DNA of 64,000 bases from Uliginosibacterium sp. (GCA_016718265.1 JADKDZ010000003.1:206001-270000), one strand, 5' to 3'; shown: positions 17,864 to 26,058, counted from the first letter of the stretch. Program-made: numbers and translations. Notes: generated from the sequence alone by a model not told the origin.

Positions 17864-17923
17864 GTGTTTCCTTGGCGGCTTCGTAAGATTTTGTCCAAGT
17901 TGTTTTACTGGCTTTGCAGCCGT

Positions 17924-17956
17924 GTAAGGCGGGTTAGTCAAAGGTTTAACCCGCGC
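17924..17956 (+). repeat. REP 5, diverged
   Basis: Arms GCGGGTTA and TAACCCGC with inner GTC/GGT and loop AAA; tetranucleotide GTAA. The inner pairs survive only as G-T wobbles. The TGA stop of the frameshifted exported-protein gene lies in it. It abuts REP 6. Confidence 0.75.
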
Positions 17957-19024
17957 GGGTCAAGCGACCCGCCCTGCATGGCTGCGCGCATCTCATCCAT
18001 CAATCGCAAGCCTTCTACGTTCAGAAAGGGACGGACAGTGCGCCAAGGCAGGACAGTTTCTGCCTCACAGGCGCGCCCAGCACGGGCCACATACGGGCTG
18101 GCGGCCATCCCTTCAGGGGTAGGCCAGAAATTCCAGCTGAAGGCTTCGCTGAGAACTTCGCGACAGTCTTGGTCGAGCTTCTTTCCATAGCTGGCGAGAA
18201 GTTTGCCAGAAAGTGTACTGCCAGAAACAATCTCTTTGTCATACGGTGGCTTTAGCCAGACTTTCTGCAACACCTCCTTGCCACTCGAGCGGCTGAGCAC
18301 TAGTCCACCCGTTCCTCCATCTGGGTGATTTCCTCCACAGTCGTAGTAACGCGCCCAGGCCACCCTGCGTCGGCGTCACGTAAGCAATCCGCTCAGTACT
18401 GTCGTAGTCCAACATGTCCAGCCAGATAGTGTCGCCGCCGCATGTGAGCAAGTTATCGACGCCATTATCTAGGCGCGTTTTAAGGGCCTTGCCTAACGGG
18501 CTGGGTATTGTCTCATCAAGGACTACGCCGCTGAGTTTGCGTCCCTTGACACTCTTGACACTCACGTCATGCCAGGCCAACCCGCCCAACTGGAAATATT
18601 TACCCTTTGTCATCGGAGTCATCGCACGCAAAGGCGCAATGAACGCGGGGTTTTCGCATGGGTAAGGGGATTTGGTCACTTTTTGCAGGGGAATACTCCG
18701 AAGCCGAATCGGCGTGGGGTGTGCGCCATCCTTCGTAGTCCATTCCCCGACAATCCTTTTCTTTACAGGGTCTGACAATTCCCAGCGCCCGGTGAGACCA
18801 GCGTCTTTAGCCGCGAACTCCCGCCAAAACCCGTCATCCGGGGCGAGATTCAGGGTATGGCCATTAGCCAAATAGTAGTAACGCCCCCAGTTGCCGTTAT
18901 CGAAGCAGGCGATGACATCAAGCCTGCCTATTTGCCCCCGCCAGACGCCGGTTTGCGTGTCGCTGGCCGCATGGGCAGCAGGTAAAATCAAAGCTAAAAA
19001 CAACAGTAGCAATGCTCTGATCAT
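17938..19024 (-). pseudogene. Exported protein of unknown function, frameshifted
   Basis: Two overlapping frames form one gene. The first (from ATG 19024) gives a signal peptide (LLLLFLALILPAAHAA) and a beta-rich domain with conserved-looking Cys and WRGQIGRLDVIACFDNG. It runs to YVTPTQ, after which the frame carries nonsense. The second resumes as AWARYYDCGGNHPDGG to the stop at 17938. Removing one base from the CCC run at 18363-18365 joins them into a protein of about 360 residues. This could be true decay in a mobile island or a homopolymer error; others in this window suggest the latter. No family recognised. The last codons and stop lie in REP 5. Confidence 0.7.
17955..17977 (-). repeat. 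REP 6, short-stem variant, reverse
   Basis: Arms GCGGGTC and GACCCGC around AAGC, followed by CTGC (GCAG on the minus strand). Immediately follows REP 5 in inverted orientation, so the two form a compact BIME-like pair. Confidence 0.75.
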
Positions 19025-19055
19025 TGATGGACATCTCCTAAGGCCATATAGAAGG

Positions 19056-19083
19056 GCGGGTTGGCTGGAAGCGTAACCCGCGC
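19056..19083 (+). repeat. REP 7, variant
   Basis: Arms GCGGGTT and TAACCCGC; inner stem GCT/AGC with loop GGA, again a paired change relative to REP 1. Lies 32 bases upstream of the frameshifted exported-protein gene. Confidence 0.75.
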
Positions 19084-19107
19084 GGTTCCGGTTTTCGCCA
19101 GTTCGCA

Positions 19108-19140
19108 GCGCGGGTTACGGCTTCGCCTAACCCGCCCAAC
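19108..19140 (-). repeat. REP 8, reverse, island boundary
   Basis: Core identical to REP 1 but on the opposite strand; the tetranucleotide is GTTG. It forms an inverted pair with REP 7 and lies 27 bases beyond the SPFH gene stop, marking the right edge of the island. Confidence 0.82.
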
Positions 19141-19167
19141 CCAAACCTCCCAATCCGCAAGCCATCC

Positions 19168-20190
19168 CTACCCCAGCATCTTCTTCAACACTTCCGCCTT
19201 CGCGGTGTCGTAATCCGTTTGGGTAATCAGCCCCTGGTCGAGCATCACCTTGAGCTTGCCGAGCTTGGCGGTGGGGTCGTCAGCGACCGGTGCCGGGGCT
19301 GCTGGTGCTGCGGCCTGGTTAAGGCCATTCATGGCTTGGCCCATGGTGTTTGCCATCATCTGGCCCATGCCGAAGCCCACACCCACGCCCGCGCCGATGC
19401 CGGCCAGCCCGCCTTCGTTCTGCGCGGCGAGCGGGATGCTGCTGGCCATCTGGTACTGGGTGAACTTGTTGAGGTCGCCCATCATGCCCATCGAGATGCG
19501 GGTGTCGATGGCTTTCTGCAGCTCCTCGGGCAGCGATACGTTTTCAACGGCGAAGTTGTCGAGGGCGAGACCGTAGCGCTCGAATACCGGCAGCATGCCT
19601 TCCTTGAGCTTGTCGCTCATCAGCATCTGGTTGGCCGCCATGTCGAGGAAGGGTACGTCGCTGCTGCCAAGCAGGCTGGTCATGGTGGCGACGACCAGGT
19701 TGCGCAGTTGCTGCTCCATGTCGTCAACGGTGTAGACCTCACGCGTGCCGCTGATCTCGGCGAAGAACTTCTGCGGGTCGGCCATCTTGTAGGAATAGAT
19801 GCCGAAGGCACGCAGGCGCACCATGCCGAAATCCTTGTCGCGGATCGTGACAGGTTGCTGGGTGCCCCACTTGCGGCCGATCTGCAGCCGGGTGCTGAAG
19901 AAGTAGACGTCGCTCTTGAAGGGGGATTCGAAGAATTTGTCCCAGTTCTGCAGGTAGGTGAGGATGGGCAGGGTCTGAGTGGTGAGCTTGTAGTTGCCGG
20001 GGGCGAAGACGTCGGCGACCTTGCCTTCGTTGACGAAGACCGCCATCTGCGATTCGCGCACCGTGAGGGTCGCGCCGTTCTGGATTTCCATGTCCTGCAT
20101 GGGGTAGCGCCAGGCGAGCACGCCGTCGCCGTCTTCGTTCCATTGCAGGACGTCGATAAACTGTTTCTTGATGAAATCGGTCAGGCCCAT
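19168..20190 (-). CDS. SPFH-domain protein with SHOCT tail (YdjI-like)
   Basis: The 340-residue protein has an N-terminal SPFH/band-7-like domain of the virion-core-protein (YdjI) type: DVLQWNEDGDGVLAWRYP, then VRESQMAVFVNEGKVADVF and PGNYKLTTQTLPIL. A Gly/Met-rich linker (GIGAGVGVGFGMGQMM) leads to a C-terminal SHOCT helix (LGKLKVMLDQGLITQTDYD). It has no membrane helix of its own. SPFH proteins form membrane-associated rings. The gene heads the strand towards DUF4178, with the RAYT island between. GGGAG precedes the ATG at 20190. Confidence 0.9.
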   Translation of the reverse strand: MGLTDFIKKQFIDVLQWNEDGDGVLAWRYPMQDMEIQNGATLTVRESQMAVFVNEGKVADVFAPGNYKLTTQTLPILTYLQNWDKFFESPFKSDVYFFSTRLQIGRKWGTQQPVTIRDKDFGMVRLRAFGIYSYKMADPQKFFAEISGTREVYTVDDMEQQLRNLVVATMTSLLGSSDVPFLDMAANQMLMSDKLKEGMLPVFERYGLALDNFAVENVSLPEELQKAIDTRISMGMMGDLNKFTQYQMASSIPLAAQNEGGLAGIGAGVGVGFGMGQMMANTMGQAMNGLNQAAAPAAPAPVADDPTAKLGKLKVMLDQGLITQTDYDTAKAEVLKKMLG

Positions 20191-20217
20191 TTGAGATCTC
20201 CCTCGCAGGTTCGTCGG

Positions 20218-20691
20218 TCACGTATTGCGGTTGTATCGAACAAAAATGATATCGGCTGAACTTTCTATCTTGGCAAGGGCGCTCGTCATGAGTTCGAGTG
20301 CTCCGCCTTCGCCGAAGCCGCCCGTCCCTGCCCCGATAATTGGAAACGCGACGGACGAGAAGTGTGCGTCATTGACGATCTGCATAGCAGAGTTCACGGA
20401 CTTCTGGATTGACTCTTTGTTTGAACGCCACAGCATGTTGATTCCAGCAACATGAATAATGCCCTTGAACGGCAACTTGCCGGCGCGTGTCAGAACTGCT
20501 CCGCCAAGTGGGATGGGGCCGTGGCGTCCTAGCTCCAGAAATGGTCCATACCCCGCTGCCGACTTGATCGCTCCGGAAACTCCCTGCGGTAGGAGCAGCC
20601 ACCACGGAATGATGTTTCGATTCCACGCGTTGACGATGACCTCAACGGATTGGTTGAGCAGGTTGCCTTCGACGATTGTTGGACTGGCCAT
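20218..20691 (-). CDS. Macro domain protein
   Basis: Starting at ATG 20691, the 157 residues form a macro domain: IVEGNLLNQSVEVIVNAWN (first strand and Asn loop), GVSGAIKSAAG (helix contacting ribose) and PIIGAGTGGFGEGGALELM (phosphate-binding loop). Macro domains bind or hydrolyse ADP-ribose, its 1''-phosphate or ADP-ribosylated protein. Upstream in-frame codons overlap the GNAT gene and are probably not used. Its place in a run with GNAT, DUF350 and SPFH genes suggests a stress role, but that is inference. Confidence 0.87.
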   Translation of the reverse strand: MASPTIVEGNLLNQSVEVIVNAWNRNIIPWWLLLPQGVSGAIKSAAGYGPFLELGRHGPIPLGGAVLTRAGKLPFKGIIHVAGINMLWRSNKESIQKSVNSAMQIVNDAHFSSVAFPIIGAGTGGFGEGGALELMTSALAKIESSADIIFVRYNRNT

Positions 20692-20710
20692 GGTGGTCGC
20701 GGTGGATGGG

Positions 20711-21163
20711 TCAGGGTGCAGAGGAATAAAACCCCTGCTTGGTGTGTCGATCAAAGCCGGCAGATTCATAAAAGCGCAGGGTGGCGTCGTCCTTTCGTCC
20801 GGTCAGCAGCATCAGCTTGTAGCAGCCCTGCTGCCAGGCGAGCGCCTGCGCGTGGCGCAAGAGCGCCCGGGCGTGGCCCTGGCGGCGGTGGCGGGCGGTG
20901 GTGACGACGTTTTCGATCAGCCCGTAAGGGCGGCAGGCCCGTGTCAGGTTCGGGAGGATCGCCAGTACGCAGGTGCAGACGAGTTCGTGGCCGATGAAGC
21001 CGCCCAGGCAGTGCAGTTTGGGGTCATCGAGCATCGTCTGCCAACTGGCGAGCACGGCCTCGCGCGCGGGCAGCGGGGCGTCGTTGGGGTTGAGCTCCGC
21101 GTACAGCGCCAGCAAGGCGTCGAGATCGCCGTGCGCCAGTGCGCGGATGGACAGGGCGCCCAT
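20711..21163 (-). CDS. GNAT N-acetyltransferase
   Basis: From ATG 21163 the protein has 150 residues; a GTG at 21190 overlapping the DUF350 stop is an alternative. The acetyl-CoA motif A is VVTTARHRRQGHARALLRHA (R/Q-x-x-G-x-A type), preceded by the strand ELVCTCVLAILPNL, and motif B ends YESAGFDRHTKQGFY, a typical C-terminus of small GNATs. Substrate unknown. It lies 10 bases after DUF350 on the same strand. Confidence 0.88.
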   Translation of the reverse strand: MGALSIRALAHGDLDALLALYAELNPNDAPLPAREAVLASWQTMLDDPKLHCLGGFIGHELVCTCVLAILPNLTRACRPYGLIENVVTTARHRRQGHARALLRHAQALAWQQGCYKLMLLTGRKDDATLRFYESAGFDRHTKQGFYSSAP

Positions 21164-21173
21164 GGCGGGGCTG

Positions 21174-21566
21174 TCAGGAGAGGCAGGCACCGTTGATCAG
21201 GCCGATGGCGAGCGAGATCGAGCCAATCAGCGCGCCCATGGCCACGTTGTTGGCCTCCAGGGCGGCTTTCATCTCCGGCAGGGCCTTGCTGAGCAGGAGG
21301 AAGGCGGCGAGCTGCACGAGCATGGCAACCGCGACCCAGACGAGAAAGTCGAGATAACCGGGCAGATGCTGGATGCCGGAGGCGACGGTGAGCGAGAAGC
21401 CGATCAGGGTGCCGCCGAAGGAGAGGGCGGGGGCCACGCAGCCCTTGCGGATCAGCCGGATTTCGGCAAACGGGGTGAGGCGCAGGTAGGCGAGCACGAA
21501 AATGCCGACGAGTGCGAACCCCGTGAGGAGGTGCATCAGGTAACCCTGGATCAGCTGAATAGTCAC
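21174..21566 (-). CDS. DUF350 membrane protein (YjfL-like)
   Basis: This 130-residue protein has four hydrophobic helices and the DUF350 pattern IRKGCVAPALSFGGTLIGFSLTVAS with LGFTL-like turn, as in E. coli YjfL. DUF350 genes are typical neighbours of PspA/SPFH-type proteins, DUF4178 and spermidine-synthase-like genes. It is divergent from the aminopropyltransferase at 21649 with 82 bases between them, so both may be controlled from one intergenic region. Confidence 0.87.
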   Translation of the reverse strand: MTIQLIQGYLMHLLTGFALVGIFVLAYLRLTPFAEIRLIRKGCVAPALSFGGTLIGFSLTVASGIQHLPGYLDFLVWVAVAMLVQLAAFLLLSKALPEMKAALEANNVAMGALIGSISLAIGLINGACLS

Positions 21567-21648
21567 GACGGTCTCCGGTGCAGGAAGGGCGTTTCAAGCA
21601 TAATGCCCGTCGGATGATGCCACCAATCGCTGTGCCGACGCTATCCCG

Positions 21649-23160
21649 ATGTCCAACCGCCTGCTGATCCTCTCTGTCTTCATCGTGGCCTCATGCGGGC
21701 TTGCCTACGAGCTCGTGGCGGGGGCGCTGGCGAGCTATCTGCTCGGCGATTCCGTGCTGCAGTTCTCGTCGATCATCGGCTGCTATCTGTTTGCGATGGG
21801 CGTGGGCTCGCACTTCTCGAAATACATCAAGGACGAAGACCTCCTCGCCCGCTTCATCGATATCGAGCTGCTCGTGGGCCTGGTGGGCGGCGTGTCCGCC
21901 ACCCTGCTGTTTCTGGTGTTCGCGTGGGTCGCGGCACCTTTCCGCAGCGTGCTCTATGCCCTGGTGTTCGTCGTGGGGGTGCTGGTGGGGATGGAGATCC
22001 CGCTGGTGATGCGGATCCTGAATGCGCGCCAGGCGGCGTTCTCCGAGCTGGTGAGTCGTGTGCTGACCTTCGATTACCTCGGCGCGCTGTTCGTCTCGCT
22101 GCTCTTCCCCATGGTGCTGGCGCCGATGCTGGGGCTGGCGCGCACGGCCTTTCTCTTCGGCATCGCCAATGCTGGCGTGGCAATGGTGGCCGTGCGGGCA
22201 TTTCGGCATGAGCTGAAGCACGCGGGCAGTCAGGCGCTGCGCGCCAGCATGGTGCTCTGCCTCCTGATCGCCGGCTTTCTGCTCGCCGATCGCGTCACCC
22301 AGTGGAGCGAGCGCGGCCTGTTCGGCGACGAGATCGTGCACGCCGAAACCACGCCCTACCAGCGCCTGGTGGTGACGAAGTGGCATGACGACCTGCGTCT
22401 CTACATCAATGGCAACCTGCAATTTTCCAGCCGCGACGAGCACCGCTACCACGAGGCCCTGGTGCACCCCGCGCTGTCCGCCCTGCCGGCGCCGCGGCAA
22501 GTGCTGGTGCTGGGTGGTGGTGATGGCCTCGCGGTGCGCGAGATCTTGAAGTACCCCAGCGTCGAGGCGGTGACGGTGGTGGATCTCGACCCCGCCATGA
22601 CGCGCCTGTTCGCCCGCGCTCCCCTGCTGACGGGCTTGAACGGCGGCGCTCTCCGCGACAAACGGGTAAAAATCGTGAATGAGGACGCCGGCCAATGGCT
22701 GGAAACGGCGACGCAGCACTACGACGCCATCATCATCGACTTGCCCGACCCCAACAGCTACGGTCTTGGCAAACTCTACTCCGAGCCAATGTATCGGCTG
22801 GTGCGCAAGCGCCTGGCGGAAACCGGCCTGCTGGTCGTGCAATCCACCTCGCCTTATTTTGCCCCGCGCGCCTACTGGTGCGTGGCCGCCACCCTGGAAG
22901 CAGCCGGCTTCAAGACCTATCCCTACCACGCCTACGTCCCTTCGTTCGGCGAGTGGGGTTTCATCCTCGCCGACACGCAGGGCCGCTATCAGCCCCCCAC
23001 ACACTATGCTGTCAGCCTGCGCTGGCTGGACGCCGCCGTGACGCGCGAGCTGTTCAGGTTTCCCGCCGACATGTCGCGCGTCGAGGTGGAACCCAATCGT
23101 CTGAACAGCCAGAACCTGGTGCACTACTTCGAGGAAGACTGGCACAAGGTGATCCGGTAA
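21649..23160 (+). CDS. Membrane-fused polyamine aminopropyltransferase (spermidine-synthase-like)
   Basis: At 503 residues this is longer than soluble SpeE (about 290). Residues 1-215 hold about seven membrane helices (LLILSVFIVASCGLAYELVAG at the start). The rest is a spermidine synthase fold: QRLVVTKWHDDLRLYINGN, the nucleotide site LVLGGGDGLAVREI with acidic VVDLDP, and the active-site loop IIDLPDPNSYGLGKLYSE. It should use decarboxylated SAM or a related donor at the inner membrane. No SAM decarboxylase gene is seen nearby. The context of DUF350, SPFH and DUF4178 genes supports a membrane-stress or polyamine role. Confidence 0.9.
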   Translation: MSNRLLILSVFIVASCGLAYELVAGALASYLLGDSVLQFSSIIGCYLFAMGVGSHFSKYIKDEDLLARFIDIELLVGLVGGVSATLLFLVFAWVAAPFRSVLYALVFVVGVLVGMEIPLVMRILNARQAAFSELVSRVLTFDYLGALFVSLLFPMVLAPMLGLARTAFLFGIANAGVAMVAVRAFRHELKHAGSQALRASMVLCLLIAGFLLADRVTQWSERGLFGDEIVHAETTPYQRLVVTKWHDDLRLYINGNLQFSSRDEHRYHEALVHPALSALPAPRQVLVLGGGDGLAVREILKYPSVEAVTVVDLDPAMTRLFARAPLLTGLNGGALRDKRVKIVNEDAGQWLETATQHYDAIIIDLPDPNSYGLGKLYSEPMYRLVRKRLAETGLLVVQSTSPYFAPRAYWCVAATLEAAGFKTYPYHAYVPSFGEWGFILADTQGRYQPPTHYAVSLRWLDAAVTRELFRFPADMSRVEVEPNRLNSQNLVHYFEEDWHKVIR

Positions 23161-23265
23161 GCAGATGTTATTGAAGTGTTTCAGTTGTAATCGAACGTAA
23201 GCACCCACCCGTCTGCGACATTGTCATGGCTAAGATGCGCGCTCCAACATTGAAGGAGCATGCAA

Positions 23266-23994
23266 ATGAAGCCTGTTGTTCTGGTGCCGCTGCTGGCGGT
23301 GATCGCGGCCTGCGGCGGTGGGGGTGGCGGCACGGCGGAGCCTGCCAAGCCGACGATTGTGGAATGCATGACGCCGAAGGTGGGGGTCAAGTTCGAGACT
23401 GACTCGTGGTCTGAGTCGTACACGCCCGGATTGTTGCTCTACGACTTCGGTGACAAACGCTTTGAAGTGCTGGAGAAGACGTTTGAAGGGCGGCCTGTGT
23501 TGAGTATTCGCGCCTACAGTGCAAACACAACGGCCTCGGGCGCCGTATATTGGCATTACGACTATGCCAAGGCCGTTGTGGCGACTTCGTCCGGGTTTCA
23601 GCTGCTCGGGGCTGAGGGGGCTATCGGCGAACCCCGAGATGGCTGGCGGCTCGTCTATTCTCCACCTGTGACAACCCCGGTTACGTTGGCGATTGGAACG
23701 CCAGCCGTGCGGGAGTACGCGGGCACACTTACGCGTGCAGTGGCAGGGTCTGCTGAAGAAGTGAGTACTATCAGTGGCCAGGACCGCATTGAGCTGCTTG
23801 GGTATGAAGACATTACCGTTGCCGACGGCCAAATCTTGCAGAACGTTTGCAAGGTGAAAGTATCGAGCGAGGCGAGTTCCTTCATTCACGAGTGGTACGC
23901 GGCAGGCTACGGGCTCGTGGCGCGTGAGGTTTTCGATGTTGACGGCAAGCTCGTCATGCGGGATCTGATCGCACGCATTGAGCAAGCACCGTGA
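23266..23994 (+). CDS. Predicted lipoprotein, unknown function
   Basis: AAGGAG lies 7 bases before ATG 23266. The 242-residue product has a lipoprotein signal with lipobox VIAACGG (Cys 16), followed by a poly-Gly linker, then a beta-rich domain. No known family is recognised. It stands alone between the aminopropyltransferase and the flavoprotein gene. Confidence 0.72.
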   Translation: MKPVVLVPLLAVIAACGGGGGGTAEPAKPTIVECMTPKVGVKFETDSWSESYTPGLLLYDFGDKRFEVLEKTFEGRPVLSIRAYSANTTASGAVYWHYDYAKAVVATSSGFQLLGAEGAIGEPRDGWRLVYSPPVTTPVTLAIGTPAVREYAGTLTRAVAGSAEEVSTISGQDRIELLGYEDITVADGQILQNVCKVKVSSEASSFIHEWYAAGYGLVAREVFDVDGKLVMRDLIARIEQAP

Positions 23995-24049
23995 GCGCTG
24001 GCGGCCTCTGCGCGTGGGGCGAATGCGCAGACTGCGCTAAGATCGGCGC

Positions 24050-25651
24050 ATGCAACGTCGTACCTTCCTCACTCTCTCCGCCGCGAGCGGCCTGAGCGCT
24101 TGTCTGCCACGCCTGCCCTGGCAGCAGCCACCCGTGTCGGTGCTGCGGCCGGGAATGGAGATGGGGCATCGCCTGCGGGACGGCGTGCCGGCGCCCGATC
24201 CGGCGCGCACGCGGCAGGTGGAGGTGGCCATTCTCGGCAGCGGTGTTGCAGGCCTGTTTGCGGGCTGGCGTCTCGCCCAGCAAGGCTTTCAGGATTTCTG
24301 CGTGCTCGCTGGCCCGGAAGCCCACGGGAATGCCGCCGCGGGCAGCCTGGGTGGCATCGGCTGCCCGCGGGGGGCGCACTACCTGCCCTTGCCGAGCCGG
24401 GAGTCGGCCCACGTTCGCGAGATGCTTGCGGAATTCGGCATCCTGCAGGGCAATCCGCAGGCGGATCGCCCGGTCTATGACGAGACGGCGCTCGTCCATG
24501 CGCCCGAAGAGCGCTTGCTCATCGGCGGGGTCTGGCAGGCGGGGCTCGTGCCGCAGCACGGCCTGGATGCCACCGAGCAGGCGCAGTGCCAGCGCTTTAT
24601 CGCGACCCTGCACGACCTGAGCACGGCGCGTGGACAAGACGGGCGCAAAGCCTTCGCGATGCCGCTGGCGCTGTCTTCAAGAGACCCCGCCTTTCGCCAG
24701 CTGGACACCGAGCGTTTCGCCGACTGGCTGACGCGAGAGGGATTCACGGGTAATGCCGTGCGCTGGTACGCCAACTACTGTTGCCGGGATGACTATGGCG
24801 CCGGCATCGACGAGGTATCCGCCTGGGCGGGCATCCATTACTTTGCCAGCCGGGCCGGACAGGCGGCCAATGCGGAAGACGGCAGCGTCTTGACCTGGCC
24901 AGAGGGTTTGCACGCGCTGACCCGCCGGATGTGCGAGCGAATCGGCGCGCGGCGCATCCAGCAGGGAACGGCTGTCAGTGTCCGTCCACGTGGCAAGGGG
25001 GTGGAAGTCGTCTGCCTGGAGGCGTCCGGGCAATCGTCATTTCTTCTCCGTGCGAAGCGGGTGATTCTGGCCATGCCCTTGCACGTTGCCGCGCGGATTC
25101 ACGATCTGTCGGCCTACGGCTTTGTGCGCGAGCGCGATCAGCCGCCCCATGCCGCCTGGATGGTGAGCAACTTCCTGCTTGACGGCTTTCCCGTTGAACG
25201 CAGCGTACAGCAGCCCTTGGCCTGGGATAATGTGGTGTACGGCGGCGCTGGACTGGGCTGGGTGGTGGCGACGCACCAGTGGCTTCGCCTCGCCCGGCCC
25301 GCGCAGACAGTGTTCACGGCCTACCACGCGTTCTCCGGTCAGGCTCCGAGCGCTGTGCGCAGCCAGATGCTGAACGCGACGCCCGAGGCTTTGCTGGACG
25401 TGGCAGGTCAGGATCTTCGCGCCGCCTACGGCGATGACTTTGAGCGCCGGGTTGTGCAAGCGGAAATCAGCTTGCGCGGCCATGCCATGGCAATTCCGAC
25501 GCCGGGGTTTTTAAGTCGTCCCGGGATCGACGCGCTGCGCCATGCCGATGGCGCCATCCTGTTTGCGCATGCCGATCTCTCGGGGCTTTCGGTGTTTGAA
25601 GAAGCCAGCAACCAGGGCGATCTGGCTGCCCGAAAGATTCTGGGGGCTTGA
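24050..25651 (+). CDS. Tat-exported FAD-dependent oxidoreductase (amine-oxidase-like)
   Basis: The 533-residue protein begins MQRRTFLTLSAASGLSAC: a twin-arginine signal with a lipobox-like Cys at residue 18, so it is probably a folded, periplasmic, lipid-anchored enzyme. The FAD-binding motif is ILGSGVAGLFAGWRL (GxGxxG, residues 63-68). The C-terminus DGAILFAHADLSGLSVFEEASNQG resembles the FAD-contacting end of amine oxidases and phytoene-desaturase-like proteins. The substrate is unknown. The HiPIP gene follows 71 bases later and could be its electron acceptor. Confidence 0.85.
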   Translation: MQRRTFLTLSAASGLSACLPRLPWQQPPVSVLRPGMEMGHRLRDGVPAPDPARTRQVEVAILGSGVAGLFAGWRLAQQGFQDFCVLAGPEAHGNAAAGSLGGIGCPRGAHYLPLPSRESAHVREMLAEFGILQGNPQADRPVYDETALVHAPEERLLIGGVWQAGLVPQHGLDATEQAQCQRFIATLHDLSTARGQDGRKAFAMPLALSSRDPAFRQLDTERFADWLTREGFTGNAVRWYANYCCRDDYGAGIDEVSAWAGIHYFASRAGQAANAEDGSVLTWPEGLHALTRRMCERIGARRIQQGTAVSVRPRGKGVEVVCLEASGQSSFLLRAKRVILAMPLHVAARIHDLSAYGFVRERDQPPHAAWMVSNFLLDGFPVERSVQQPLAWDNVVYGGAGLGWVVATHQWLRLARPAQTVFTAYHAFSGQAPSAVRSQMLNATPEALLDVAGQDLRAAYGDDFERRVVQAEISLRGHAMAIPTPGFLSRPGIDALRHADGAILFAHADLSGLSVFEEASNQGDLAARKILGA

Positions 25652-25722
25652 CGATTTCCAGCCGCTGGCCGAAGCTAGGCGGGCGTGAGTTCTTAACCCC
25701 CCAAAAAATGAATGGAGAGATC

Positions 25723-26031
25723 ATGGATAACCGTCGCCGTACCCTGTTGTTTGTTGCGCCTGCTGTGGCCCTGGGTCTGGCCGTCGGCCGCGATGCGATG
25801 GCGCAGGCCAAGCTGACCGAGTCCGATCCGACAGCCGCTGCGCTGGGCTACAAGGAAGATGCGAGCAAGGTCGATACGAACAAGTTCAAGAATATTGTGA
25901 AGGGCAGCAATTGCTCGAACTGCAACTTCTACCAGGGTGCCGCCACGGCACCGTCGGCGCCCTGTACGGCCCTGGGTGGCAAGCTTGCCATGGGCAAAGG
26001 CTGGTGCGCGGCCTGGGTGAAGAAGGTCTGA
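25723..26031 (+). CDS. High-potential iron-sulfur protein (HiPIP)
   Basis: The ATG at 25723 follows GGAGAG. Residues 1-28 are a Tat signal (DNRRRTLLFVAP, cleavage near AMAQA). The mature part has the HiPIP cluster pattern Cys64-x2-Cys67-x13-Cys81-x13-Cys95 and the aromatic residues around it (FYQG, GWCAAW). HiPIPs are periplasmic one-electron carriers between bc1-type complexes or oxidases and their partners. At 102 residues it is of normal length, and a strong terminator follows. Confidence 0.95.
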   Translation: MDNRRRTLLFVAPAVALGLAVGRDAMAQAKLTESDPTAAALGYKEDASKVDTNKFKNIVKGSNCSNCNFYQGAATAPSAPCTALGGKLAMGKGWCAAWVKKV

Positions 26032-26058
26032 GCCCGCCCGCCACAGCTTGCCAACGAA

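Larger units (their letters stand above)
16066..19140. mobile_element. REP-bounded island with RAYT and three passenger genes
   Basis: A 3-kb block between the SPFH gene and the DUF4178 gene, bounded by REP 1 (forward) and REP 8 (reverse), with six more REP copies inside. It carries a RAYT transposase, a Nudix hydrolase, a DUF4870 protein and a frameshifted exported protein, all on the minus strand, with REPs in nearly every gap. Three of the four genes end inside a REP. The flanking SPFH and DUF4178 genes look like neighbours that were separated. The passenger genes appear less GC-rich than the flanks. Whether the whole block moved as a unit is inference. Confidence 0.6.
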
